Assembly (NCBI GenBank): GCA_021819135.1
Contig: JAKASE010000001.1
Location: forward strand, 157,683 to 221,682
Direction: 5' to 3'
DNA: 64,000 bases
From: Thermoplasmata archaeon
GTDB lineage: Archaea; Thermoplasmatota; Thermoplasmata; Lutacidiplasmatales; UBA184
A model generated the notes under the pieces. That model was not told where the DNA came from. It saw only the letters and a program-made list of their open reading frames with translations, and did no database searches. The translations under genes were made by a program, and so were the position numbers. This document shows, piece by piece, positions 48,631 to 57,882 of this stretch (position 1 is its first letter; every line of letters begins with the position of its first letter).

Positions 48631-49617
48631 ATGAACGTCGGAGGAAGACCGAACTCGGTCCGCACCTCCCGACCGGCCTTCCCACGTGCTCTCGGACCCC
48701 GACTGGACTGGAGCGACGTTCCGGAACCGGTTCGGCTCGCGATCGAAGTCCGTCTCGGGGCCAAGATCACGGACACCCAGACACGACGCGATGGGTTCAC
48801 GCGGGCGTTCGCCGGGATCGTGACGGACGCGTCCGGTGCGAAGACGTTCCTGAAGACCGTCGGCCCGATACCGAACCCGTCCGCGCCCGAGGTCCACCGG
48901 CGGGAGATTCGGTACATGTCGCAGCTACCGCCCGGTCTCCCCGTGCCCAGGTTGCTCTGGAGTCACGAGCAGGATGGATGGGTCACGCTGGCCCTCGAGC
49001 CGATCGACGGCCACTCACCGCGCCTTCCCTGGCACTCGTCCGATCTCGAGCGAGTCTTTGCGGCGTGGAAAGGGCTCTCCGAGCGGTTGACCCCCGCGCC
49101 ATCGGGATTCCCGGCCCTCGCCGACGACGAACAGTTTGGATGGAGATCGTTGCAGGCGAGGGCGAAGTCCCACGAGAGCGACCTGGCCGGACGACTCCCG
49201 CCTTGGGTACGCGTTCACCTTCAGGAGCTCGTGGACGTGGAGGCCGAGTGGCACCAGGCCACGGTCGGGCGCAGTCTCCTGCATGGTGACCTTAGGGCGG
49301 AGAACATCCTGCTCACGAAGGACGACGTGTTCTTCGTAGATTGGCCCAATGCGTCCGTGGGCGCCCGGTGGGTCGACATCCTGTGCATGTTGCCGAGCGT
49401 GGCCGTGCAGGGTGGGCCCCCTCCCTGGAAGCTCTGGGGTCGCGTCCCGGGTACTGAGGACGTGCCCGTTCACGAAGCCCGGGCGATGCTGGCCGCGATC
49501 TCCGGGTACTGGGCCGAGAGTTCGCTCAAGGCCGCTCCGCCGGACCGTCGGACACTGAGAGCGTATCAGAAAGCTCAAGGAGACTGGGCCGTCGCCTGGC
49601 TGCGGAAGTTGATATAA
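48631..49617 (+). CDS. aminoglycoside phosphotransferase (APH)-fold protein
   Basis: RSLLHGDLRAENILLTKDDVFFVDWPNASVGARWVDI; CTTAAG box about 30 nt upstream. Confidence 0.87.
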   Translation: MNVGGRPNSVRTSRPAFPRALGPRLDWSDVPEPVRLAIEVRLGAKITDTQTRRDGFTRAFAGIVTDASGAKTFLKTVGPIPNPSAPEVHRREIRYMSQLPPGLPVPRLLWSHEQDGWVTLALEPIDGHSPRLPWHSSDLERVFAAWKGLSERLTPAPSGFPALADDEQFGWRSLQARAKSHESDLAGRLPPWVRVHLQELVDVEAEWHQATVGRSLLHGDLRAENILLTKDDVFFVDWPNASVGARWVDILCMLPSVAVQGGPPPWKLWGRVPGTEDVPVHEARAMLAAISGYWAESSLKAAPPDRRTLRAYQKAQGDWAVAWLRKLI

Positions 49618-49655
49618 ACCGGCCATTTGCGCTCGTAGGCGCATCAGCCAGGATC

Positions 49656-49671
49656 GAGGTGGACACGGGGG
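49656..49671. repeat. att-like direct repeat, distal copy
   Basis: GAGGTGGACACGGGGG, identical to 51268-51283 overlapping the tRNA-Ala 3' end. Confidence 0.6.
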
Positions 49672-49703
49672 TGTCTCTCTGGTCTGCAAGCTGGACACGA
49701 ATC

Positions 49704-49927
49704 TCAGAGGAGCTCGAGGAACTCTTCCGTGCTGAGTCCCGCCTGCCGAAGTATGGCCCGCGACGTACCTGGCCGCAAGTCCTCGCCGTGAATCGGCACG
49801 GTGACCACGCGGGGGGTACCTCCTTGCCCAAGTGGACATGGCTCCCGCGTTGCCGGAGGGCGGTCCAGCCGCCCCGGGTCAGCGCCTTCACGGTCTCGCG
49901 ACCGGTCACTTGGGGAAGGCGCGGCAT
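49704..49927 (-). pseudogene. hicA: HicA-family toxin, frameshifted
   Basis: MPRLPQVTGRETVKALTRGGWTALRQRGSHVHLGKEVP in one frame, RVVTVPIHGEDLRPGTSRAILRQAGLSTEEFLELL in another; switch at G6 run 49811-49816. Confidence 0.75.
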
Positions 49928-50167
49928 TCAAACTGGAGTGGCGGATACCTCGTATCGGAAAGTGCCTACAACGACCTGGTTCCTCGAAGGTCTGCCGTGT
50001 TTGGCGCGAAGCTCGGCCAGAGCCTCCACGTGACCCTCCAGAGCCTCTGAGAAGCGGGAACGTACCTGATTCAATGTCCGACCCTGGGTCACGACCCCCG
50101 GGAGCTCCTTGCACTGGGCGATGTACCAACCGTCCTCATCGCGAGTAGTCACCGCCGTGAGCGGCAT
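49928..50167 (-). CDS. hicB: HicB-family antitoxin
   Basis: LTAVTTRDEDGWYIAQCKELPGVVTQGRTLNQVRSRFSEALEGHVEAL; stop codon abuts hicA start. Confidence 0.87.
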   Translation of the reverse strand: MPLTAVTTRDEDGWYIAQCKELPGVVTQGRTLNQVRSRFSEALEGHVEALAELRAKHGRPSRNQVVVGTFRYEVSATPV

Positions 50168-50404
50168 CGCAATGCGACTACTGTTGCCGAGGATAAGCGT
50201 TCGCTAATGGTTGGAGCTCGGTGGGCTGAGAGAAACTGCGACGCAACTCTCCCTCGTATCGCTGGTGCGTGCAACACCGAAACCCCCAGTGCGGGTCCGA
50301 AGTGCTGCCACACGACGCGATGTCGGGCGATGCCCGACTTCATGGAGGTGGCAGGCGAGTCGCGAGCAACCATTTTGGCCCGGACGATTTCATGCTCGCC
50401 TAGG

Positions 50405-51154
50405 ATGCCCGTTCGACTCTGGAGTAAGAAGCAATCGTCCCGGAACGTCGCGGTGCTCTGGACGGGGGGCAAAGATTCGGCCCTTGCCCTTCACGAGGTC
50501 TGTGCCAAGGGACGGTCGGTCCCCACTCTAGTCACGTTTGCACCACGCCGAGGAACCTTTCGAGCACACCCGGTGCGCGTCATGCGCCTACAGGCCAAGG
50601 CCCTCGGGGTCCGTCATCGCGTCTTCCATCTTGGACCTCCCTATCGCGCCGCCTATCAACGGGTTTTCCGGCGGCTCCTCCGCGAAGGGATTACGGCGGT
50701 TGCCACCGGGGACATTGACCGAATCGAGAACCGCACGAACTGGGTGCGCTCAATCGCTGCGCCGATGGGCCTCGAGGTACTCATGCCACTCTGGCATCGT
50801 AGCCGAACCGGTATCCTCCGTCGACTCCGCGCGCTCGAGTTCGACGTGGTTGTCTCGTATGTAGATACCACTCGGCTCCCCGAAGATTGGGTGGGACGGC
50901 GTTTGGATTGGTCCGCGGCCAAGGAATTGGAAACGGCGTTCAGTTCCCGGGGGGTTGATCCCGCGGGTGAGAATGGAGAGTATCACACCTGGGTGCTCAA
51001 CGCGCCCCTCTTTCGTGCGCGACTCTCACTCGAGAGGCTCTCGATTGAGCGGCGTCCGAAGAGCTGCTGGCTCCGACCCGGAAGGGTAGCGCTTGCCTCA
51101 AAGCTTCCGAGGCAGAGAGGCACGAAGCACAGCAGCGGTGGCCGTCGGAAGTGA
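50405..51154 (+). CDS. PP-loop ATPase related to diphthine--ammonia ligase (Dph6-like)
   Basis: VAVLWTGGKDSALALHE...GVDPAGENGEYHTWVLNAPLFRARL. Confidence 0.85.
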   Translation: MPVRLWSKKQSSRNVAVLWTGGKDSALALHEVCAKGRSVPTLVTFAPRRGTFRAHPVRVMRLQAKALGVRHRVFHLGPPYRAAYQRVFRRLLREGITAVATGDIDRIENRTNWVRSIAAPMGLEVLMPLWHRSRTGILRRLRALEFDVVVSYVDTTRLPEDWVGRRLDWSAAKELETAFSSRGVDPAGENGEYHTWVLNAPLFRARLSLERLSIERRPKSCWLRPGRVALASKLPRQRGTKHSSGGRRK

Positions 51155-51267
51155 GCGCGCCGATGTGTCCGAATCGAGTAGTTTCGACGCACCCCCAGGG
51201 GTAGCGGTATGTCGTGCCCCTCAAGGAGACTCCCTGATCGTACCTCGCGCACGCGGGTCTGGTGATG

Positions 51268-51283
51268 GAGGTGGACACGGGGG
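51268..51283. repeat. att-like direct repeat, tRNA-proximal copy
   Basis: GAGGTGGACACGGGGG; includes the last nucleotides of tRNA-Ala. Confidence 0.6.
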
Positions 51284-51343
51284 GATTTGAACCCCCGACC
51301 TCTGCTTTGCGAAAGCAGCGATCTTCCGCTGATCTACGTGCCC
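51272..51343 (-). tRNA. tRNA-Ala(CGC)
   Basis: GGGCACGTAGATCAGCGGAAGATCGCTGCTTTCGCAAAGCAGAGGTCGGGGGTTCAAATCCCCCCGTGTCCA; anticodon CGC; G3:U70 pair. Confidence 0.95.
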
Positions 51344-51492
51344 AGCGGCGCGGGCACAGGATGTCCCGCTTATCCTCTTTCCTCTCCGGACCGGCTCCCG
51401 GAGTCAGCGCGCCGCGCGCCTGGCAGTCCTTGCCCGGGACGGAAGAGGAACCGGCGGGCCGAGATGCGGTCGGTCTGGGCCACGACGAGGGA

Positions 51493-52107
51493 CTACGACG
51501 TGGCGGCTGCGGTCCCCGGGGGCGGGGGGTCGGAGGCCGCCGTCGCGCTCTTGGACCCGGTGGGGACTCCGCTTCTCGCCGGGTCCCGCGGAGTGCCGGG
51601 CGGCGGGGGGCGGTTCATCCCCGACCGCGGGCCGGCCGTACGACGGACCATGACGAGGCGGTGCTGGACCGAGTCGTAGCGGAAGAGGTCGGCGTAGCGC
51701 CCCCAGTTGACGATGTTCTGCACCGCGGCGTCGATCGGCGCGGTCGTCAGGGAGACGATCTGGTTCAGCTCCTCGTCCGACAGGCAGTGGTCGGGCGAGC
51801 CCTCGAGGGCCCGCAGGAGGGTCCGGAACAGGGTCGTCCGCTTGAGCTGGTCGCGGATGATCGACTTGCGCTCGCGAATGCTCGCCTGGACGACCCGCTT
51901 CCCGAGGTCCGAGAACGACACCCGGCCGTCCTTCACGAGGACGAGCTGGAGGACCGCGGCGAACTCGAGCGACGGCAGGATCTCGTCGATCTCAAGGTCC
52001 AGATCGTCGGCGAGGAGGGCCACGTCCTCGTCTCCCTTGTGAGAGTTCAGGAGCACGAGGAGCCCCATCATCTCGGTGGGGCTCGCTTTGGGAAAGGTGG
52101 TCGGCAC
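51493..52107 (-). CDS. AAA-associated C-terminal domain protein of NitT/TauT ABC systems
   Basis: GLLVLLNSHKGDEDVALLADDLDLEIDEILPSLEFAAVLQLVLVKDGRVSFSDLGKRVV...; directly downstream of the ABC genes. Confidence 0.78.
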   Translation of the reverse strand: MPTTFPKASPTEMMGLLVLLNSHKGDEDVALLADDLDLEIDEILPSLEFAAVLQLVLVKDGRVSFSDLGKRVVQASIRERKSIIRDQLKRTTLFRTLLRALEGSPDHCLSDEELNQIVSLTTAPIDAAVQNIVNWGRYADLFRYDSVQHRLVMVRRTAGPRSGMNRPPPPGTPRDPARSGVPTGSKSATAASDPPPPGTAAATS

Positions 52108-52144
52108 GGTCTTCCGCGGTGCGGCTCCCTACGCGAGGTGGAGC

Positions 52145-52957
52145 CTATAAGGGTTTATCCAGCGCCGGAGCACCGTTCGCCCCGGCGGAGGCCGCGGACG
52201 GCGCCCCCTCGGTGATGAGCGAGAAGACCCGGTCGGTGAGATCGTAGAACGCGGTCGACTTGCGGTCCCGGGGACGGGGGAGGTCGACCGGTACCTCCGC
52301 GAGGATGTGACCCGGGCGCCGCGAGAGCACGATCACCCGGTCCGCGAGCTCGATCGCCTCCTCGATGTTGTGCGATATGAGGAGGACCGCTTCCGGCGGG
52401 AGGGCCGGGTCCCTCCAGAGCTGGAGGACCTCGTCGCGAAGGTTGGCCGCGGTGAGGGGGTCGAGCGCGCTGAACGGCTCGTCCATGAGCAAGACGGCCG
52501 GCTCCACCGCGAGCGCCCGAGCGAGCCCGACGCGCTGGCGCATCCCGCCGGAGAGCTCCCTCGGGTACGCCTCCTGGAAGCCGTCGAGCCCGATGACGGA
52601 GATGTACCGCTCCACCTGGGGTCCGATCCGACCGGGCGACCAGCCGAGCGCCTCGAGGCCGAACGCCACGTTCTCGGACACCGTAAGCCACGGGTAGAGG
52701 GCGAAGCTCTGGAAGACCATCGCCATCTGGCGGCAGACCCCGTCGACCGGCGCGTCCCGGAAGTAGATCTGGCCGCCGGAGGGGCGGTCCAGGCCCTGGA
52801 TCAGCCGGAGCAGGGTCGACTTGCCGCATCCGGACGGCCCGACGATGGCGAGGAAGTCGGCATCCTTCACCTCGAAGGAGATGTCCTGCATGATCGCGAT
52901 CGAGCCGTGGCGCGAGGCGAAGTTCTTGTCGACGTGCTCGACCCGGATCAGCGCCAC
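52145..52957 (-). CDS. ABC transporter ATP-binding protein (nitrate/sulfonate/bicarbonate type)
   Basis: VGPSGCGKSTLLRLIQGLDRPSGG, ELSGGMRQRVGLARALAVEPAVLLMDEPFSALD; probable GTG start. Confidence 0.92.
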   Translation of the reverse strand: MALIRVEHVDKNFASRHGSIAIMQDISFEVKDADFLAIVGPSGCGKSTLLRLIQGLDRPSGGQIYFRDAPVDGVCRQMAMVFQSFALYPWLTVSENVAFGLEALGWSPGRIGPQVERYISVIGLDGFQEAYPRELSGGMRQRVGLARALAVEPAVLLMDEPFSALDPLTAANLRDEVLQLWRDPALPPEAVLLISHNIEEAIELADRVIVLSRRPGHILAEVPVDLPRPRDRKSTAFYDLTDRVFSLITEGAPSAASAGANGAPALDKPL

Positions 52958-52989
52958 CTTGCCCTCCCGACCGCGGACCGCGACCCCGG

Positions 52990-54630
52990 TCAGTCGTACC
53001 GGTACTGGGTGACCGCTCGGCGGTAGAGCGGCTTCCATATGAGCTCGTTGATGGCGACGACCGTGCCGACGAGCGTCAGGAGGGCGACCGCGAGGAGCGC
53101 GTACCCCGACGCCCCCAGGTTGGTGCCGATGTCGATCAATTGACCGATCCCGAGGACGCTCAGCTGCTCGTGCTGCCCGAGACTGAGGTACTCGGCCACG
53201 ATCAGCGTGTTCCAGCCTCCGCCGAACGCCGTGATCGAACCGGTGATGAGCGCGGGGAACGTCGCGGGCAGGAGCACGCGCCGCAGGAACCGGGGGCCGC
53301 GCACCCCGTAAGCGTGGGCGGCCTCGACCAGGTCCGGCGGGACCGCGCGGATCCCGGAAAGGAGATTGAAGAACAGGTACCAGATCATGCCGGTGAGCAG
53401 CATCAGGATGGCGGCGCCTTCCGGGGTGAGGAACGGCACAAGGCCGAAGATGATCACCGGGAAGAGGGCGGTCGCGGGGAACGAGGCGACCACTTCGATG
53501 ACCGGAAGCCCGACGCGGCCCGCGAGGGAGCTGCGGGCGACCTGGATCGCGAGGGGCAGGGCGATCGCAAGGCAGATCGCATAGGCCGCGACGACCCGCA
53601 GGATCGAGGCGCCCATCGCGAGCGGGACGAGCGCGATGTCGTGCTGCTCGGTGCTCGCGATCGGCCCCCGGAAGACGTCGAAGATCGCCACGCCGAGCGC
53701 GATGAGAAGGAGCCAGAGGAGCACCAGGATCGCTCCGAGCGACAGATAGTACACGAGGGATCGGGTGCGGGCGCTGGCGGTATGACCGGGACGGGCCCGG
53801 ATCAGCGCGAGCTGGACGAACGGGGTGCTCAGTCGAGCCATCCCGGTGCGCACTCCGCGCGTGACGAACATCGTGGCCCGTCGGATCCGGCCCGAGGCAT
53901 CCCGGCCGGGGAGCGCCTCCGAGGCCTCGCCCGCCGGGGTCGTGTCATAGCGGAACCGCTCGGCCCACCGGCCGAGCGGTCGCCACACCGCGAAGTCGAG
54001 GATCGCGATGACGAGGACCAGGACGAGGATCCCCGCCAGGAACTCGGCACTGTTCCCGTCGCTCGCCGCGTAGGAGAGGTAGCTCCCGATCCCGGAGAGC
54101 GAGGTGGAGGTGCCCGTGGTGAAGATCTCCGCCTCGACCAGGAAGAACCAGCCGGCGGTCCAGGAAAGGACCGAGTTGTAGACGAGCCGGTTGACCGTCG
54201 CTGGGAACAGGACGCGCCGGAAGAGGAGGATCCCCCGGAGGCCGAAGGTGTCGGCGGCCTCCTTGAGGTCCGCCGGCAGGGTCTTCAGCGACTCGTAGAC
54301 GCCGAAGACCATGTTCCAGGCCATGGACGTGAAGATTAGGAAGACGGACGCGAAGTTCGGGCCGACGAAGCTCCCGGGGGTCGCCATCGCGAGCACGGCG
54401 ATCGCGAACGGGAAGAACCCGAGGATCGGGACGGACTGGAGGATATCGAGGACCGGGATCATGACGCGTTCGCCGCCGCGGTGGGTGGCGGCATAGTAGC
54501 CGTATCCGAGCGCGAAGCCGAGCGAGAGCGCGTAGGCGATCAGCATCCGGACGAAGGAGTACGACGTGTCGAGCACGGCGGTCGGCAGATAGGCGCCGAT
54601 CCCGCCGAGGCCACCGCCGGCGGAGACCAC
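52990..54630 (-). CDS. ABC transporter permease, duplicated BPD_transp_1 domains
   Basis: Two permease halves with EAA-like loops (DLKEAADTFGLRGILLFRRVLFPATV; DLVEAAHAYGVRGPRFLRRVLLPATFPAL); start may lie upstream. Confidence 0.88.
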   Translation of the reverse strand: MVSAGGGLGGIGAYLPTAVLDTSYSFVRMLIAYALSLGFALGYGYYAATHRGGERVMIPVLDILQSVPILGFFPFAIAVLAMATPGSFVGPNFASVFLIFTSMAWNMVFGVYESLKTLPADLKEAADTFGLRGILLFRRVLFPATVNRLVYNSVLSWTAGWFFLVEAEIFTTGTSTSLSGIGSYLSYAASDGNSAEFLAGILVLVLVIAILDFAVWRPLGRWAERFRYDTTPAGEASEALPGRDASGRIRRATMFVTRGVRTGMARLSTPFVQLALIRARPGHTASARTRSLVYYLSLGAILVLLWLLLIALGVAIFDVFRGPIASTEQHDIALVPLAMGASILRVVAAYAICLAIALPLAIQVARSSLAGRVGLPVIEVVASFPATALFPVIIFGLVPFLTPEGAAILMLLTGMIWYLFFNLLSGIRAVPPDLVEAAHAYGVRGPRFLRRVLLPATFPALITGSITAFGGGWNTLIVAEYLSLGQHEQLSVLGIGQLIDIGTNLGASGYALLAVALLTLVGTVVAINELIWKPLYRRAVTQYRYD

Positions 54631-54969
54631 GAGGAGGGCCGTGGTCCCGAGGGGGATCGCTACATAGAGGGCCGCGGCCCGGCCGCGGCCGGGGAGCGGC
54701 GCGCGAGCGCCGGAGGACCGCCGGAGCCCCCGCGAAGAGGTCCGACCCGATTGTGCGTGCGCCGTCGCGTCCTCGGAACCATAGCCTGGGCGGACCGTAC
54801 CTCGCCTCCCCCATGCGGAACCCGGAGCATGGACCGATGCGCCACTCTCCGCGTCTATTTGTCGCTATGGTCGGAACCCGGGACCACCCCGGGCCAGGGA
54901 GGAAAGCAGAGGGCCAGCCGGCCGTCCGTGCGGCAACTTTTATCAACGGTCCGACGCTGGGATTGGCGT

Positions 54970-55076
54970 AGCCCCGTGGTGTAGTGGCCAATCATGCGAG
55001 ACTCTGGATCTCGCGACGCAGGTTCGAACGCCGCGGGGGAGGCGAACCCCGACGACCGAGACTCCTGCCGGGGCTA
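54970..55076 (+). tRNA. tRNA-Gln(CTG) with noncanonical intron at 55029-55062
   Basis: Acceptor AGCCCCG/CGGGGCT, anticodon loop CTCTGGA, T-stem GCAGG/CCTGC; removing 34 nt gives T-loop TTCGAAT. Confidence 0.9.
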
Positions 55077-55280
55077 CTCCGATCGCGTGAACGAGGTCAC
55101 TGTGCGGGGGTGCTCCAGCTCGGCCAAACCGTCCTTCGCGGACGGGGCTCGCGAGGCAGGGCTTAGGACCCTGTTGCCTAGGGCATGCGCCGGTTCAAAA
55201 CACCGGGCGGCGAACGTCGCCGCCGGTCGGAAACTCCGGCCCCCCGCATTCCGCCCCGCGACGGGGCGAGGTCGCCTCCG

Positions 55281-56180
55281 ATGGGCGCGTTCGTGAGCCC
55301 GACCCCGGCGGAGATCCTCGCCCTCGAGCCCGAGGCCGCCGACGAGCTCCTCGAGGAGCTCGAGCGGAACGTGCCGGTGCAGCCTTCGCTCCTCCCCCTG
55401 CGAGGCGCCGAGGAGGCGTTCGTCTTCGGGGACTCGCACGGAGATTGGCGTTCGACCCAGGAACTCGTCACGCGCTGGCTCACCCTCGACCCCCCGGCGC
55501 TCCTGGTCGGGTTAGGGGACTACGTCGACCGTCATCCGGACGACTGCCCGAACGGCTCGGTGGCGAACGCCCTGTACCTGCTCAGCCTGGCCGCCCGATT
55601 CCCCCAGCGGGTCGTACTGATCCAGGGCAACCACGAGACCGCCCGCCGGCTCCCGGTCCTCCCGCGATCCCTGCCTGAGGAGATCGATGACCTCTGGGGA
55701 CCCCGCGACGACCGGTACGAGCGGCTGGTCGGACTCCTCGAGCGGGGACCGGTCGCCGCCACCACCGAGAGCGGGGTCTACCTCGCTCACGCCGGTTTCC
55801 CGCGGGAGCGGCCGCCGGGGCGCTGGGCGGGGGCGTTCGAGCGCCCGGACGACGACGCGCTCGCCGACATCGTGTGGGCCGAATGCGATGCCTCGCGCAA
55901 CCGGCGGGGAGCGGCGCCCGCTTGGGGTCGGGCGGATCTCGATCGGTTCCGGCAGGATTCCGGGCTCGGCGTCTTCCTCCGGGGACATGACCCGGATGTG
56001 GTCGGCCGACCGCTCTACGACGACCGGTGCCTCACGCTCCACACGACGCGGATCTACGAGCGCTACGGAGGGGTCATCGCGGCCCGGGTCCCCCTCGGGA
56101 GCCGGATCGATTCGGTCCGCTCCCTGTCGGTGGAGCACCTCCCCAGCGAGGGGCGATCGTACCGGTCAGCGGTCGACTAG
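55281..56180 (+). CDS. PPP-family serine/threonine phosphatase/metallophosphoesterase
   Basis: FVFGDSHGDW, VGLGDYVDRHP, IQGNHE. Confidence 0.9.
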   Translation: MGAFVSPTPAEILALEPEAADELLEELERNVPVQPSLLPLRGAEEAFVFGDSHGDWRSTQELVTRWLTLDPPALLVGLGDYVDRHPDDCPNGSVANALYLLSLAARFPQRVVLIQGNHETARRLPVLPRSLPEEIDDLWGPRDDRYERLVGLLERGPVAATTESGVYLAHAGFPRERPPGRWAGAFERPDDDALADIVWAECDASRNRRGAAPAWGRADLDRFRQDSGLGVFLRGHDPDVVGRPLYDDRCLTLHTTRIYERYGGVIAARVPLGSRIDSVRSLSVEHLPSEGRSYRSAVD

Positions 56181-56803
56181 TTCCGCCGCTCCCGCGGGCG
56201 GCTCCCGGGGTCCGGACCGGCAGTCGACGGCTCGGCGCCGAAGAGCGTTCGTTCCGCCCGGAGCACCGCGTCGGGGTCACCGGCCTCCTCGTAGGCCCGG
56301 ATCCGTTCCCGGTTCACCTCGAAGAACGACCGCCCGCCGGCGAACCCGTCCAGGAGCGCACGCCCCTCGTCCTCGTGCCCGAGGATCGCGAGCGCCGCGC
56401 CGAGGGCCTCGGCCGTGTTGAGCTCGCCGACTCGGCCGTAGTGCTGGGGGTTCGTGGCGACCAGGAGGGGAAGCCTTCGCCCGTGTCCCCCGCGCGCGGA
56501 CCCGAGGCTCCTCGGGGCGAGGTGCCCTTCGGCCGAGAGGCGGTTCCAGGAGCAATCGACCGCCAGGAGGCCTCCCTGCTCCGCGACCGTCCGGTCGACC
56601 CGGGAGAGGGGCCTCGCCGCGAACGGATCGAGCACGATCGGCGCGACGCCGGCCGAGCTCCTTCGGGGCGGCTCGCTCGCCCAACCGAACCGCAGCAGGC
56701 GAGCCCCGGTGCACGCACGGGGGTGGTCGTCCCCCACCCGGATCACGTACCGTCGGATCGGAGGCCTATCCGGGAGGTTGGGCGTACTCCCGGAAGATCT
56801 CAT
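56177..56803 (-). CDS. DUF367/Tsr3-like rRNA aminocarboxypropyltransferase
   Basis: [32 protein letters not shown]...[29 protein letters not shown]. Confidence 0.9.
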   Translation of the reverse strand: MRSSGSTPNLPDRPPIRRYVIRVGDDHPRACTGARLLRFGWASEPPRRSSAGVAPIVLDPFAARPLSRVDRTVAEQGGLLAVDCSWNRLSAEGHLAPRSLGSARGGHGRRLPLLVATNPQHYGRVGELNTAEALGAALAILGHEDEGRALLDGFAGGRSFFEVNRERIRAYEEAGDPDAVLRAERTLFGAEPSTAGPDPGSRPRERRN

Positions 56804-57740
56804 GGAGCTCGCGCGTCAGGCGAAGGGCGTCCGCCTTCGGGCGCTGCCATAGGTTGCGCCCGAAGATGATCCCGGTCGCCCCGGCGTCCATCGACGATCG
56901 TACCTTCTTCAGGAGCTCGGGGTCCCCCATCTTCTCCCCGCCGGAGACCAGGACGAGGGCGCGGCCGGCGCTCTCCACGACCTTGCGGAACGCCTCGTCC
57001 GGCGTGAGCCGCAGCGTGTTGTACGGGGACGGGCTGTCGGCGTCCTTCTCGGAGGCGACCGGATAGTTCAGCTTCACGATGTCCGCGCCGAGCTCGAGGG
57101 CGACCCGGGCGGCGTAGTCGACCGCGTAGAGGCTCTCCTTGCCCCCCTTCTTCGCGATCGCCTCGCCCCGCGGGTAGGCCCAGACGATCACCGGCATCCC
57201 GAACCGCTCCGCGTCCCGGCGGACCTCGAGGAACTGACGGAAGTCCCGGTCCTGGGCCGGGGAGCCGACGTAGACGGTGTATCCCACGGCGTCCGCGCCG
57301 AGCCGTACCGCGTCCTCGACCGTGCCCGTGAGCGGACTGAACGCCTGCGCGTCGGACGGTACCGCGGTCTTGCCGTTGAGCTTCAGGATGAGCGGAACGT
57401 CCCCCGCGTACTCGTGAAAGTACTTCTCGGCGAGGCCGATGTGCAGCGCGATCGCGCTGAACCGCCCCTCATGCGCGAGCTCGTACTGGTACTGCGGGTC
57501 GAGGGAGTCCGGGTTCGCAAAGAAGTCGACCGGACCGTGCTCGAGCCCCTGGTCGATCGGGAGGACGAGGAGCGTCCCGCCCCCGGGACCGTGCTCGTAG
57601 AGGAGCCGCTTGAGGCGGGTCCTCTTGCCCGGAGAGAGCCCGAGCCGGTGGAGCGGGGGTCGGGGGAACCGATGGGCCACGGTCCCGGGACCGGAAGGAT
57701 CGGACGGAACGCTCGGGGGCCGGACGCGGGCGTCGTTCAT
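56766..57740 (-). CDS. class I fructose-bisphosphate aldolase (DhnA type)
   Basis: [65 protein letters not shown]. Confidence 0.94.
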   Translation of the reverse strand: MNDARVRPPSVPSDPSGPGTVAHRFPRPPLHRLGLSPGKRTRLKRLLYEHGPGGGTLLVLPIDQGLEHGPVDFFANPDSLDPQYQYELAHEGRFSAIALHIGLAEKYFHEYAGDVPLILKLNGKTAVPSDAQAFSPLTGTVEDAVRLGADAVGYTVYVGSPAQDRDFRQFLEVRRDAERFGMPVIVWAYPRGEAIAKKGGKESLYAVDYAARVALELGADIVKLNYPVASEKDADSPSPYNTLRLTPDEAFRKVVESAGRALVLVSGGEKMGDPELLKKVRSSMDAGATGIIFGRNLWQRPKADALRLTRELHEIFREYAQPPG

Positions 57741-57882
57741 CGAAGCGCCTCGGCCCGAGCAGCGGCCGGCGCGATTTAAGGGTTGGTTCCCGGCCATCCG
57801 GACCGCACGTGCGGGGGGGACCGAGGCTTTATCCCGCGCGGACCGGTTTGTACCGGGACCCGGAGAACGGCTCCCGTCACCG

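Noticed and set aside
48435-48632. 65-aa minus-strand ORF MTYRVASLRRLKSPPAST...RHELGGLAVR upstream of the APH gene
   Set aside because: Its ATG overlaps the APH ATG divergently (CATG) and it lies on the APH promoter; no homology recognised.
55343-55362. 20-nt perfect palindrome CGAGCTCCTCGAGGAGCTCG
   Set aside because: Encodes DELLEELE in the phosphatase gene and is explained by repeated GAG/CTC codons at high GC; not evidence of a regulatory site.
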